This document shows positions 1-8,474 of a DNA stretch of 64,000 bases, one piece after another (positions within the stretch are counted from its first letter, which is position 1; every line of letters begins with the position of its first letter). The translations under genes were made by a program, and so were the position numbers. The stretch comes from Leptospira fainei serovar Hurstbridge str. BUT 6. Its GTDB lineage: Bacteria; Spirochaetota; Leptospiria; Leptospirales; Leptospiraceae. The notes under the pieces are model-generated. The model was given only the letters and a program-made list of their open reading frames with translations, had not been told where the DNA came from and searched no databases. Location: positions 1,178,001 to 1,242,000 of the forward strand of contig NZ_AKWZ02000010.1 of the NCBI RefSeq assembly GCF_000306235.2, read 5' to 3'.

Positions 1-2
1 GA

Positions 3-62
3 GAAATTCAATTGGAATATAGAGTGAGCTATCCGAGTGATCAGGATCTAAATTTACCTTAA
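3..62 (+). CDS. Possible 3' end of a plus-strand gene (partial)
   Basis: Of the three forward frames at the window edge only this one stays open; it reads 19 sense codons (charged, protein-like, ending in DLNLP) and then TAA. It would converge with the VWA gene and overlap its end by 4 bases. The piece is too short to assign a product, and a chance open frame is possible. Confidence 0.3.
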   Translation, partial: EIQLEYRVSYPSDQDLNLP

Positions 63-1159
63 TGGTTTAAGCTGGTTTCTCCGCTTCTTCCAACCGCTTT
101 GGGAATTTCCGACATATCCCAAAGCTCTAATTCGGCCGATGCAATTTCTTGTTTTGTTGCGTCGAATTCAAACTGACCGGTCCCGTCTTTGGATTGAAAA
201 CACTGGCCTTCTATTTTAATGATAGATTCTAGATTTGATGCTCGATTTTCATTCGAGCGATTTGCGTTCGAGGAAGGACTTGCTTGAGTCTTCAGATTAA
301 GTACGACGCAATGATTAGAAGAATCCGGATTATGAAAATCGAATAAGACTTTATATCGCGTCCTTCCATTTTCATTTTCTATTTTACTTTGACCTAAAAT
401 TCTTATCTTACCGGCGCCCAAATTCTGCTTGGGTTCTATTTCCTGTTTCTTTATCGGAAATATGCCTTTCTTTAAAAGGTCCTCCATCGCCGAATAAAAA
501 TCTGCGTCTCCGTCCACGTTATAGTATGTTCCGCGTCCTAGGCGCGCCAAGGATTGCATAATACTTCTTTCTTCAGGTTTTAAGCCGAGTCCAAGAACGT
601 TGAGATGAAAATTGATACCTTTCTGTTGCAGAATTCGTAATTCCTTTTCAGGATCTCCGAAACAACTTTCTATTCCGTCCGTAATGAGAATCAATTCTGT
701 GGATTGCTGTCGACGGGAAATATATTCACCGGCAACGCGGATAGACTCGGCGAGAGGTGTCGCTCCGGAAGGCGTTAGTCCGTAAAGTTTATTACGAAAT
801 TGAGCTTTGTTTCCGCTTTCCAAAGGTTGGTATAATCTTGAAGATTTGCATCCAGGCAGGCGATTACCGTACGCGATTAAACCTACTTCTGCGGATTCGG
901 GTAAAGTATCCACATAGTGTTTCACATGCTTTTTAGCTAAATGGATTTTTTGATAAATACCCAGATATTCGTTCATGGACCCGCTTGCATCCAAAACGAA
1001 TAATTTCGCTTCCGATTTTGAATCGGGAATAGACAGTTCGGGTCCGGTGTCCCGATCGGAATCCTTGGAAAAAATTCCGTGGGAGAGAAGGTAAAGAAGA
1101 ACGGCAGCCATTCCGAACTTTTGTCGCCTTTCTGTTTTCATATTATCTAGAGTGAACAT
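59..1159 (-). CDS. VWA domain protein with signal peptide
   Basis: A von Willebrand factor A domain fills roughly residues 50-225. The metal-ion-dependent adhesion site is complete: D57-x-S59-x-S61 (DASGS), T134 in GATPLAES and D161 in LITDGIES. A hydrophobic segment near residues 15-30 suggests export or membrane anchoring, so the domain probably acts in the periplasm or on the cell surface, binding a protein partner through Mg2+. The part after about residue 240 is not recognised. An internal ATG at 1141 gives a tidier signal peptide (MKTERRQKFG), and neither start has a clear ribosome binding site. Known bacterial relatives include single-gene VWA proteins of unknown role; no adhesion function is shown here. 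Confidence 0.85.
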   Translation of the reverse strand: MFTLDNMKTERRQKFGMAAVLLYLLSHGIFSKDSDRDTGPELSIPDSKSEAKLFVLDASGSMNEYLGIYQKIHLAKKHVKHYVDTLPESAEVGLIAYGNRLPGCKSSRLYQPLESGNKAQFRNKLYGLTPSGATPLAESIRVAGEYISRRQQSTELILITDGIESCFGDPEKELRILQQKGINFHLNVLGLGLKPEERSIMQSLARLGRGTYYNVDGDADFYSAMEDLLKKGIFPIKKQEIEPKQNLGAGKIRILGQSKIENENGRTRYKVLFDFHNPDSSNHCVVLNLKTQASPSSNANRSNENRASNLESIIKIEGQCFQSKDGTGQFEFDATKQEIASAELELWDMSEIPKAVGRSGETSLNH

Positions 1160-1241
1160 TAACGAATCGACTGCTTATTCTCTTTATCGGACCAACCGTC
1201 AAAAGCCTGAGTTCTTACGGCACAAATGTTAAAAAAACGAT

Positions 1242-1889
1242 TTAGAAGGCTTTCCGATTCCATGAAATAAATTGCGGATAAGAATCCTGTTCTCCGAAAC
1301 GGACGCGAACTAGAGAGAGAGAACCGTAATCTAAAACCAATCGGAAAGCATTTTCTAAAGGAAATCCCAGAACTTGAGAAGCTATGCAACGGATAACTCC
1401 ACCATGACTTATCCAAACTTCCCTATACTCGCTCGGATCGCCTTCCTCCTTTCTAAGCGTTTCCCAAGTCTTACCTTCAGTCAACGCTTCGTTCCATGCA
1501 TGAGTTACTCGGTCTCTGAGTTCGACGTACGATTCTCCCCCGGGAGGAGAGCGATGAACATAGTTTTCCATCCAATGATCCGTCTCACTTCGAGGAATTT
1601 CCTCCCAAAGTCGTCCTTCCCATGAACCGAAATGTAATTCACGGATTCGAGAGTCGACTTTCCAAGCCGGAGCATTACCGGCCTCCTCCCAACGTTTACT
1701 TAAAAACTCGGCCAGACTAAAACATCGAAATAGAGGACTTGTACGTATCGAATTTGCGTAAGCAGGAAGGATCTTCGATAATTTAGACGCTTCCTCCTCG
1801 AAAGTCGTCGGAAGTCCCAAGTCCGTCCAACCGTAGCATGTACCCGGCTCCACTTCCGGAGTCGTATGACGAATTAATAATATTTCCAT
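1242..1889 (-). CDS. cobC: Alpha-ribazole phosphatase-like histidine phosphatase
   Basis: Histidine phosphatase superfamily. The RH motif is at residues 7-8 (LLIRHTTPE), followed by the CYGWTDLG signature typical of CobC, then SPLFRC, ELHFGSWEG and the second catalytic His in SHGGVIRC. CobC removes the 5' phosphate of alpha-ribazole phosphate or adenosylcobalamin phosphate in lower-ligand assembly of B12. The frame is open to 1973, but the ATG at 1889 starts right at the conserved MEILLIRH and overlaps the end of cobS by 16 bases, so it is preferred. The cobS neighbour supports the B12 role. A general phosphoglycerate mutase-like phosphatase is the less likely alternative. Confidence 0.85.
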   Translation of the reverse strand: MEILLIRHTTPEVEPGTCYGWTDLGLPTTFEEEASKLSKILPAYANSIRTSPLFRCFSLAEFLSKRWEEAGNAPAWKVDSRIRELHFGSWEGRLWEEIPRSETDHWMENYVHRSPPGGESYVELRDRVTHAWNEALTEGKTWETLRKEEGDPSEYREVWISHGGVIRCIASQVLGFPLENAFRLVLDYGSLSLVRVRFGEQDSYPQFISWNRKAF

Positions 1890-2686
1890 GATGCAATGAT
1901 TCCCAATAGAAAGAGGATTTCCGTTATTTGTTGTACCGCTCCTAAACAATCTCCCGTATACCCGCCTAACCATTTTTTATAGAACCCGCGCAAATAAAAA
2001 ACGCCTAAAGCTTGCAACAAAAGGGGTAACAAAAGAATTACCGCGATACGATTCGAAAATTCTCCGGGGTAATGTAAAAAAAATATGATCGGGCCTAAGA
2101 CCCAGATTCCGGATAAAAGCACATCCGATAATTTCATCGACTTAACGATCGGTTTCGCTTTTGAAAGCAGATCCTCTCTTGCATAAGGTATGAGTTTTGC
2201 CATTATGTTTGCGGAAAATCTGCTGGAGGAATGAGAGATCCATATTGCGCAAAGAAGTATTAGAAAAGAAGATTCTGCTAACGCAATATAACATGCCACT
2301 TTCAGAAGGATCAGCAATAGAATGCCGACGGTTCCGAAAGTTCCGATTCTACTGTCTTTCATTATCTCTAATATTCTTTCCTTGTTCCAGCCGCCGCCAA
2401 AGCCGTCGCACATGTCAGCAAAACCGTCCTCGTGAAAGGCTCCCGTAGACAAAACGGACGCGGAAACGGCTAACACGACGGAGACGTTTATTGGAAAGAA
2501 GAAGGAACTTCCGTAAAAAACAAGTAAAGTGATTGCCGAGACAATCCATCCGACGAAGGGAAAATAGCGGGTCGAAGACGCTAATAATTCGTCGGAATGT
2601 TCCACCCAAGAGGGAACAATGATCCTAGTATTAAAGCGAACGGATGATAAAAAGATAATAAGTTCTCGCCGAAGGAATCGAAACAT
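1874..2686 (-). CDS. cobS: Adenosylcobinamide-GDP ribazoletransferase
   Basis: Integral membrane enzyme of about 270 residues, the usual family length, with several hydrophobic helices. It joins adenosylcobinamide-GDP to alpha-ribazole (phosphate) in the last steps of cobalamin synthesis. Visible signatures are the acidic motif HEDGFADMCDGFGGG near residues 85-99, KDSRIGTFGTVG after it, and the C-terminal GGYTGDCLGAVQQ. It is co-directional with the cobC-like gene and lies about 80 bases downstream of the lipoprotein gene, placing it in the run of genes that follows the cobalamin riboswitch. Confidence 0.93.
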   Translation of the reverse strand: MFRFLRRELIIFLSSVRFNTRIIVPSWVEHSDELLASSTRYFPFVGWIVSAITLLVFYGSSFFFPINVSVVLAVSASVLSTGAFHEDGFADMCDGFGGGWNKERILEIMKDSRIGTFGTVGILLLILLKVACYIALAESSFLILLCAIWISHSSSRFSANIMAKLIPYAREDLLSKAKPIVKSMKLSDVLLSGIWVLGPIIFFLHYPGEFSNRIAVILLLPLLLQALGVFYLRGFYKKWLGGYTGDCLGAVQQITEILFLLGIIASWKYY

Positions 2687-2766
2687 ATAAGCCCTCGACC
2701 GAAACTAAAGATCGATAGAAAGTCCGCACGAAGATTTTCGAATTTCGTTCCGAGAAATATTCGATC

Positions 2767-3639
2767 TTACGGACTAATACTTTTTGCGATAACTCCGTCG
2801 ATATCCGGGCTCCCGTTTCCTACCGGGATAGGTAAACTCGGCATGGAGACTATTGCAGAGGTCAATTTAATGTAAGTGAAGCCGTTCGTTTGCAGATTCG
2901 TAACCAAAGGGGCTGTGCAACCGCTTCCGGACGCTCCAAAATTTGCGTCTGCCAAATCGAATCCGTCGCCGCCCCCGCCGCCATGAACTACGTCGGTATT
3001 GTAGATGCTTGCCACCGTCATCGGATTCGATTCTTGATTATAAACGAACGGCGTGATTCCTCCGAATCGGGACCAAACGGAAGGATCTTCCGAAAAAGCA
3101 TTCGGATTGCCGTTCGTGTAAGCTGGATTCCAGCCGCACCAATTCGATTGATCGTTTCCGACTTCGACCACTATGGGCTCTAAAAAAACCTGATTAAACG
3201 GATTCGTATTGTTTTGTGCTCCGATGAAAAACGGGTTTTCATATACGATAAAATCGATTCCCGCTACCGGTAAAACCTTCTTACCGGACCAGCCTAGAAT
3301 AAGCGTAGCGCCCGGTCCGGTCGTGTCCAGAGTATATACGTCGAGGGAACCGTTGAATTTATCGATTCCTCGAATTCCATTTGCCGCGCAATAAGAGTCT
3401 CGAAAACCGTTGCCGGTATTGGCGGGCGCTAGAAGTACCTGATTCGCGACAAACACGCTATTCGATTCTGCCGGGCTATAATTGCGACAAGCGCTATAAC
3501 TACCCGGTCCATTTTGCAATAGTTGAATAAGAGCGACCATCGACGCGGAATCCCCGCTTGAACTTCCTTTACTTTCGCAGGAGATGAGCAGGCCGATAAG
3601 ACTTAAATTAAGAAAATAAACGAAGAATGGGTTTTTCAT
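2767..3639 (-). CDS. Unknown lipoprotein in cobalamin-riboswitch operon
   Basis: Signal peptide with lipobox LLISC, so Cys21 would be lipidated. The mature part resembles widespread secreted 'cell surface' proteins carrying a V-Y-E-N-P-F motif, then F-x-E-P-x-x-V-E-V-G with a Trp, and a glycine-rich GGDGFDLAD motif before a C-terminal DIDGV; these read as a beta-rich, possibly metal-binding or ligand-binding domain. The frame is open to 3654, but the ATG at 3639 has a perfect GGAGG at the right distance and the upstream ATG would sit inside that site. It lies between another lipoprotein gene and cobS, downstream of the riboswitch. A role in B12 or corrinoid binding is inference from position only. 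Confidence 0.85.
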   Translation of the reverse strand: MKNPFFVYFLNLSLIGLLISCESKGSSSGDSASMVALIQLLQNGPGSYSACRNYSPAESNSVFVANQVLLAPANTGNGFRDSYCAANGIRGIDKFNGSLDVYTLDTTGPGATLILGWSGKKVLPVAGIDFIVYENPFFIGAQNNTNPFNQVFLEPIVVEVGNDQSNWCGWNPAYTNGNPNAFSEDPSVWSRFGGITPFVYNQESNPMTVASIYNTDVVHGGGGGDGFDLADANFGASGSGCTAPLVTNLQTNGFTYIKLTSAIVSMPSLPIPVGNGSPDIDGVIAKSISP

Positions 3640-3691
3640 ATTTAACCTCCTCATTCCTACAAAAATAAGAATGGATTTAAAGCGAGTCTAC

Positions 3692-4249
3692 TTAATTGGT
3701 TTGCAGCCTGCTCCAGATAGCGCCAAAGCAACCGCCGTTCAAATTCGTACGATCTAATTGGGTGGTCTTTAAACTGTTAAAGTCGGCAATTGCATCCTGC
3801 AAGGTGTTCTTGTATGAATTTAAATCGGGACAAACATAGTAGTAGCCGTTGGAGAATGTCCAAACATAGTAAAGATATTGGTTGGCTCCGAACGCAGCAT
3901 CGGCCGTTAATTGTCCGAAAACTACGGAGCGGCTATTATCCACAAGTTTTACGTTCATGATTGACGCGGCATATCCGTTATACGTGACGACGACCTTAGA
4001 AGAGTTGATAACGTAGGTTCCCTCTTTAATCGTACCTGCATCCAGCGGATATGGATTTGTTTGTCCGGCATAGTTAGGAGTCCCATTATAGAAAAACCAA
4101 CTTCCTGAAGAAGCGGGGGTGATATTTGCAACGTACAATAGGGAAGTCAAAGTCGTATTGCTATCGTTGTTCTTTTTCTCATCAAAGAAACAACCCGACA
4201 TCGTTATCAGTATAATTGCTGCTTTTATTGTAGTACTCGTAATTTTCAT
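3692..4249 (-). CDS. Unknown lipoprotein, first gene after the riboswitch
   Basis: 185 residues with lipobox ITMSGC (Cys20 lipidated). The mature part is rich in Tyr, Asn and Thr, looks beta-rich, and has two Cys in its C-terminal half (in YYVCPD and NGGCFG) that could form a disulfide. I do not recognise the family. The ATG at 4249 is preceded by GAGGAA six bases away. It is the first coding sequence downstream of the cobalamin riboswitch, so it should be made when B12 is scarce. That suggests, but does not show, a part in corrinoid capture at the cell surface. Confidence 0.85.
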   Translation of the reverse strand: MKITSTTIKAAIILITMSGCFFDEKKNNDSNTTLTSLLYVANITPASSGSWFFYNGTPNYAGQTNPYPLDAGTIKEGTYVINSSKVVVTYNGYAASIMNVKLVDNSRSVVFGQLTADAAFGANQYLYYVWTFSNGYYYVCPDLNSYKNTLQDAIADFNSLKTTQLDRTNLNGGCFGAIWSRLQTN

Positions 4250-4255
4250 TTATAT

Positions 4256-4286
4256 TTCCTCATCAAAATTTGTCGGCGGGGAGGAA
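4256..4286 (-). promoter_or_regulatory. Hairpin able to mask the ribosome binding site
   Basis: On the minus strand UUCCUC (4286-4281) can pair with GAGGAA (4261-4256), which is the Shine-Dalgarno sequence of the lipoprotein gene starting at 4249. The loop is 19 nt. This fits the usual translational output of cobalamin riboswitches, in which ligand binding hides the ribosome binding site. No U-tailed terminator is visible between the aptamer and the start codon. Confidence 0.45.
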
Positions 4287-4459
4287 GAGCGATTTGCAGA
4301 ACAGGTTGCCTTGCAATCATTCTAAGAACGGAAAAACAATTCGATAATTTTGAAGCGAACTCTTTTGCTTTCTTTGCCGCTCGGAAGCCCCGGTCTATCT
4401 GCTTTCGGGGGCCCTTTCGCGGCAGCACGGGCGTGCTAAGGCGAGATTTACGGATACTA

Positions 4460-4592
4460 CCCAACCTCGAGGTGCGGTATCGCGGGGAAGATCTGGCTCA
4501 TTCCGTTTATAAAAACGGACATCACAGTTGCGGGTCAGCACGGGATTTTAACCCGACTTCCTCCCTAAAAGCGTAATACCAGAGGATGATTC
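4460..4592 (-). ncRNA. Cobalamin (B12) riboswitch aptamer
   Basis: Read on the minus strand, the stretch carries the cobalamin-element landmarks in order: GGTATTACG, then AGGGAGGAAGTCGGGT, AAAATCCCG, TGCTGACCCGCAACTGTGAT, a small hairpin (TCCGTTT/AAACGGA), the B12-box-like GAGCCAGATCTTCCCC, and the closing strands GATACC and GAGG, which pair with GGTAT and CCTC at the 5' side. Adenosylcobalamin-type aptamers of this layout repress B12 synthesis and uptake genes. About 210 nt separate it from the first downstream start codon at 4249; that leader also holds an AGCACG/CGTGCT hairpin (4424-4437). Downstream genes are two lipoproteins, cobS and cobC, the last two confirming the regulon. Confidence 0.85.
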
Positions 4593-4741
4593 GCGACTTG
4601 CCTTTGCAAGGAAAAAAAAACCGACTTATGTTCCCGATCTTGCTCAAAGATCCGTAAGCTATAACGTTAGGAATAGTTCTTAAGAAATGAAAATGAATCA
4701 TTATCGATCGTTTTCATCGCAATCGTTCGCATCGAAATAAA

Positions 4742-4771
4742 TTGACTAAAGTAAAATCAATACCGTATAAG
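4742..4771 (+). promoter_or_regulatory. Likely sigma70-type promoter of the amine oxidase gene
   Basis: TTGACT (4742-4747) is followed after 18 bases by TATAAG (4766-4771), close to the -35/-10 consensus. It faces the amine oxidase gene with a leader of roughly 85 bases. It sits between the divergent riboswitch operon and that gene. The prediction rests on sequence only. Confidence 0.5.
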
Positions 4772-4864
4772 CAATAAAATCGATAAGAACCGATCTAACT
4801 AGCCGAAACTAAATATAGCGGTCCTTTCTTAATTCCGCGTTCAAAAAACTAGAGGCCAATCGAT

Positions 4865-6211
4865 ATGAAGTTTTCTCGATCTTCCTTTCTAAAAGCCGGC
4901 GCTTTGACAGCAGCGACGCTGTTGAGTATGGGTAAGAATGTATTAAGGGCCCAATCCGCATCGCCTACCAATAATAAAAAAGTTCTCGTACTGGGAGGAG
5001 GCCTCGCCGGTCTATACTCGGCGTATTTGTTAGGAAAGACCGGATATAAAGTCACCTTAATTGAAGCAACGGATCGAGTTGCAGGAAGAGTTCGATCGAT
5101 TGTGGATTTGTCCGGTAACGTAGTGGATCTTGGAGCGGAGTGGGTTTCGACTGAAGATAAGACCGTAAAAAGTTTGGTTCGGGAATTGGGTCTTAAATTT
5201 TCACCTGCAATTTTACAGCCCGATTTATTCCAAGGAACATATAAGAAATTCGGCAATTGGGAAATTTCCGTCAAATCGCGAGAGATTCTAAATAAATTAA
5301 TCGGGTTGAATTCTAAAATGAATGCGGCTCAGCAACAGGGGTTGGATCGAATCAGCTTCTATAACTATTTATTATATCAAGGAATGACTCCGGAAGACTT
5401 AACTTTGACAGGATATAAGCTCTCATTGCATTATGGAGATTCGATCCGTGTATTATCCGCTCAGAAAGTCCTTTCGGACCTGGCGCAATTTCCTGTACTC
5501 AACGCTCGGGTGGAAGGCGGTATGGAGAATATCGCTAAAACGTTAGTGTTAAACATAGAAAATACTGAATTTGTTTTTTCCGATCCCGTTCTTCAGGTAG
5601 ACCAAGACGAGTCGGGAGTTTCGGTTACCGCAAGTTCGGGCAGAAAATTCACCGGGAATACATGTGTATGCACTCTTCCCGCAAATCAAGTCTCAGCGGT
5701 AAAATGGAATCCGGAACTCGATAAGGAAAAATTATTGTCGGCGCTCCGCATTCGATACTCTCAGATATATAAACTATTTTTAATATTAAGGGAATCCCCG
5801 TGGGAATCTTCTCCGTTTTCGGTACATTCGGATAGCGCCGCTCAATTCTTGTACGACGCCGGAACCAAACCGAATTCTCCGGATAAAGTATTGGGTGTGG
5901 TGGCTAATGGGGATCGATATTCTGTTTTCGAATCCGCTTCTCAAGACCAGAAAATCGATTATGTTCGATTGACTTTGGGACGTTTGGGGCTAAAGAAGGA
6001 TTTACAGATTCAACGTTTCTATTTTTCCGAACTCGGAAAAGAATACGTGCCTTCAGGGATCGCTACGTTTCCTCCGGGAAGTTTCGGTTCGGAAATTAGT
6101 TTGCGGAAACCTTTCGATCGAATTTTTTTTGCCGGGGAGCATACCGGAGAGATTACAGGAACGGTTGAAGCCGCGTTATCTTCCGCTATAAAAGCGGTAA
6201 ATTTAGTGTAG
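4865..6211 (+). CDS. FAD-dependent amine oxidase family protein, exported
   Basis: Flavin monoamine oxidase fold. The dinucleotide-binding motif GGGLAGL at residues 44-50 is followed by strand VTLIEA and the family motif [11 protein letters not shown]. The FAD-binding C-terminus reads [20 protein letters not shown]. The N-terminus looks like a Tat-type leader (SRSSFLKAG, hydrophobic run, AQSA cleavage-like site), but it has only one Arg of the twin-arginine pair. Length (448) is normal. The ATG at 4865 follows AGAGG. The substrate (polyamine, aromatic amine or a phytoene-like lipid) cannot be told from sequence. It is divergent from the riboswitch operon and not obviously part of it. Confidence 0.85.
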   Translation: MKFSRSSFLKAGALTAATLLSMGKNVLRAQSASPTNNKKVLVLGGGLAGLYSAYLLGKTGYKVTLIEATDRVAGRVRSIVDLSGNVVDLGAEWVSTEDKTVKSLVRELGLKFSPAILQPDLFQGTYKKFGNWEISVKSREILNKLIGLNSKMNAAQQQGLDRISFYNYLLYQGMTPEDLTLTGYKLSLHYGDSIRVLSAQKVLSDLAQFPVLNARVEGGMENIAKTLVLNIENTEFVFSDPVLQVDQDESGVSVTASSGRKFTGNTCVCTLPANQVSAVKWNPELDKEKLLSALRIRYSQIYKLFLILRESPWESSPFSVHSDSAAQFLYDAGTKPNSPDKVLGVVANGDRYSVFESASQDQKIDYVRLTLGRLGLKKDLQIQRFYFSELGKEYVPSGIATFPPGSFGSEISLRKPFDRIFFAGEHTGEITGTVEAALSSAIKAVNLV

Positions 6212-6287
6212 TAAAACGGGTCTAAAGCCTTGTTTATCGTTCACCCTCAACAATTGGCTCGGAAGATCCGATTACATGAATAATCGA

Positions 6288-6317
6288 AAATTCCCCGCTT
6301 AAGCTCGCGGGGAATTT
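6288..6317 (-). terminator. Terminator between convergent genes
   Basis: Perfect 11-bp inverted repeat AAATTCCCCGC / GCGGGGAATTT with an 8-base loop, placed just after the topoisomerase B gene (minus) and facing the amine oxidase gene (plus). Read on the minus strand it ends in AATTTT, as expected of an intrinsic terminator, and it may serve both directions. Confidence 0.7.
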
Positions 6318-6329
6318 CAGAACTTAATC

Positions 6330-8474
6330 TTAGTCTTCGATGACGCTCATCGCATATTCGGAAATCGCATCCCGACGTTGTTCGGCAAAATCCTTATGGA
6401 ACCAAAGATTTTGAATTTTGGAAGCTTCTTTTTTATTGCCGATCACGATTTTGGTCATGCATTCTTCCACGGCAAATTTCATTGCTTCTTTACCGGTTTC
6501 TCCAAGACCCTTATTCCGTTTTTTCCGAACGATTTGACCTCCGGATTTTTGAACCCGTTTAATTAAATCGTCGTAATCTTTATCGTCGATACAGAAAACG
6601 GTTTCAGCCTTTTTCGAATCGCCCATCTTCACATCAACTTCATATAGAGGGGCGCTAGAGATGTGAATTAATCCCAGCTCGAAAAGTTCCGGCCAATATT
6701 CATAAAAGAAAGACAGCATTAAGGAACGAATTGCATATCCGTCGAAATCCGCATCGGTTATGATGCTTATTTTTTCGTAATTGAGTTGGTCTATGGATTT
6801 TACTTTTTCATTCAAGGGCAGTCCGAGGATCGCCACGATATTCTTTAATTCTTCGTTCGCTATCGCTTTTGCCAAGGAAACACCTTTGCAGTTCATCGGT
6901 TTTCCGCGAAGGGGAAATAAACCGTGTAGCTTGGGGTTCCTAGCCGGTCGTAACCCGGCTATTGCCGAATCTCCTTCCGCGACAAAAAGAACTCTTCCTG
7001 GATCTCCCGGTTTTCCGGTCGGAGGCATAAGCTTAGGAATATTCATCTTACTCGCTTTCTTTAAACCGCGTTGAGCGTCTTCAAAAGCTTTTAACTGAGT
7101 CCTCTTTTCCATCTGGAGTTTGACTTCTTCGAGTAACGCCGTTTTTTTAATGAATTTATCCAGATGCTTATCCACTGCGTTCCGAATATCTTCGTTCAAA
7201 TCGTTGATTAGATAAGACTTATCCTGGGATTTGAAGCGCGGGTTTAGAAGCCGCATGTTCACATACATATGAAAACAATTTCGAACGTCGTTGCGAGTAC
7301 AGCTGGTTTTTAACTTTTTCTCCAAGGAAACGATCTGACTCTTTTTTCGGATTTCGTCGCAAATTCGATTTTCAAGATATTCGATCGCCGATCCTCCTTG
7401 AGGAGCAAAAATGGAATTTACCCAAGTGAGATTTTTATTTTGACCGATTACAAGATATGCTTCTAGATGAAGTTGCGACCCGGCGGCGGGAGCCTGGTAA
7501 TCCATCTTATAGTATGTTAGAGCGGAATGTGAAAAAATTTCATCGAGTCCCTTTTTGAACTTAAATTTGTCCTTCTTACCTTTATGTACAAACTGAACTT
7601 CCAGACCGGGGTTGGTCATAGCGATGTCCTGTAAATACTGTTTCATCAGATCCACATTAAAGGATATGTCGAGGCTATTGAAGTATTTAGGATTTAATTC
7701 GAATTCTACGGAAGTACCATGCTCTTCTTTCGTGGCTTTTTCGACCGATTCGATCATATTCGTTTTTTTGCATATTGGGACCAGTTTGTCGATCTGATCT
7801 TTCGTAAGCAAAGGACAATCGTCGAATTTACCGTGTTCGTCGAAATATAAAAATGCGCGTTCGGTATCCTCTTTAGAAAGTTTGTAGGAACGAATTTGCT
7901 TCTTTGCGTCTTCGTGTAATGTAAATAATTTCTTAAAAGAAACACCGCCGTTTACGGTCTTTACTTTGAAATAAGAGGAGACCATTCGAACGAGGGAGAT
8001 CCCCACGCCGTTTTGTCCGGCAACATGGTCTTGTTTAACGTGATCGTCGAAATTTTCTCCGTACATTAAGTGAAGAAAAACGCCCTCGGCGTTTTTGGCG
8101 GGAATTCCGCGCCCGTTATCCATTACGTTGACTGTTTTTTTATCGGATGACAACTGTATGATCAACTTGGACATTTTGTCCTTTTCGGGTATGGATTTAT
8201 CTTTTTGGTTTTTACGATATTCATCGACCGCGTTCATGCAGGCTTCGTCCAGACATTTCAGCTTGGCGGGAACGTCTTCCAACTCTTCATGAACGACTTC
8301 GTATTGACCGTCGTTACCTTTGCGAAAAAAATGCTGTTCGAAAGTCGAGACCGAGTTCTGGCCAAGCCACATTCCGGTCCTCATTCTAACGTGCTCTACG
8401 TTAGAGAGTTTCTTAAAGTTTCTTTCCTGGTTTGCTGCAGGTTTCTTTTCGGTTTTGGTTTTGGCGCTACTCAT
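6330..8474 (-). CDS. Type IIA topoisomerase ATPase/Toprim subunit (ParE/GyrB-like, T4/eukaryote-like features)
   Basis: GHKL ATPase domain at about residues 25-210, with E77 and N81 in [19 protein letters not shown] (D119) and GQNGVGIS. A transducer domain follows, then the Toprim domain with AEGDSA and ITDADFDG and the late GLGETG motif. The run [11 protein letters not shown] and the Toprim neighbourhood resemble T4 gp39 and eukaryotic topoisomerase II as much as GyrB, and the N-terminus has an insertion-rich ATPase region. It overlaps the A-subunit gene by 4 bases (ATGA), so the two are translated together. It probably acts as a second type II enzyme (topoisomerase IV role, decatenation) beside a gyrase elsewhere; strand passage activity is inferred from the family. 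Confidence 0.88.
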   Translation of the reverse strand: MSSAKTKTEKKPAANQERNFKKLSNVEHVRMRTGMWLGQNSVSTFEQHFFRKGNDGQYEVVHEELEDVPAKLKCLDEACMNAVDEYRKNQKDKSIPEKDKMSKLIIQLSSDKKTVNVMDNGRGIPAKNAEGVFLHLMYGENFDDHVKQDHVAGQNGVGISLVRMVSSYFKVKTVNGGVSFKKLFTLHEDAKKQIRSYKLSKEDTERAFLYFDEHGKFDDCPLLTKDQIDKLVPICKKTNMIESVEKATKEEHGTSVEFELNPKYFNSLDISFNVDLMKQYLQDIAMTNPGLEVQFVHKGKKDKFKFKKGLDEIFSHSALTYYKMDYQAPAAGSQLHLEAYLVIGQNKNLTWVNSIFAPQGGSAIEYLENRICDEIRKKSQIVSLEKKLKTSCTRNDVRNCFHMYVNMRLLNPRFKSQDKSYLINDLNEDIRNAVDKHLDKFIKKTALLEEVKLQMEKRTQLKAFEDAQRGLKKASKMNIPKLMPPTGKPGDPGRVLFVAEGDSAIAGLRPARNPKLHGLFPLRGKPMNCKGVSLAKAIANEELKNIVAILGLPLNEKVKSIDQLNYEKISIITDADFDGYAIRSLMLSFFYEYWPELFELGLIHISSAPLYEVDVKMGDSKKAETVFCIDDKDYDDLIKRVQKSGGQIVRKKRNKGLGETGKEAMKFAVEECMTKIVIGNKKEASKIQNLWFHKDFAEQRRDAISEYAMSVIED

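Noticed and set aside
4246..4464. A 72-codon minus-strand frame upstream of the first lipoprotein
   Set aside because: It lies in the riboswitch leader, has a basic low-complexity translation and overlaps the lipoprotein start; the RNA structure explains the conservation better.
4849..5274. A 141-codon minus-strand frame over the start of the amine oxidase gene
   Set aside because: It is antisense to a well-supported gene and its translation has no recognisable features.
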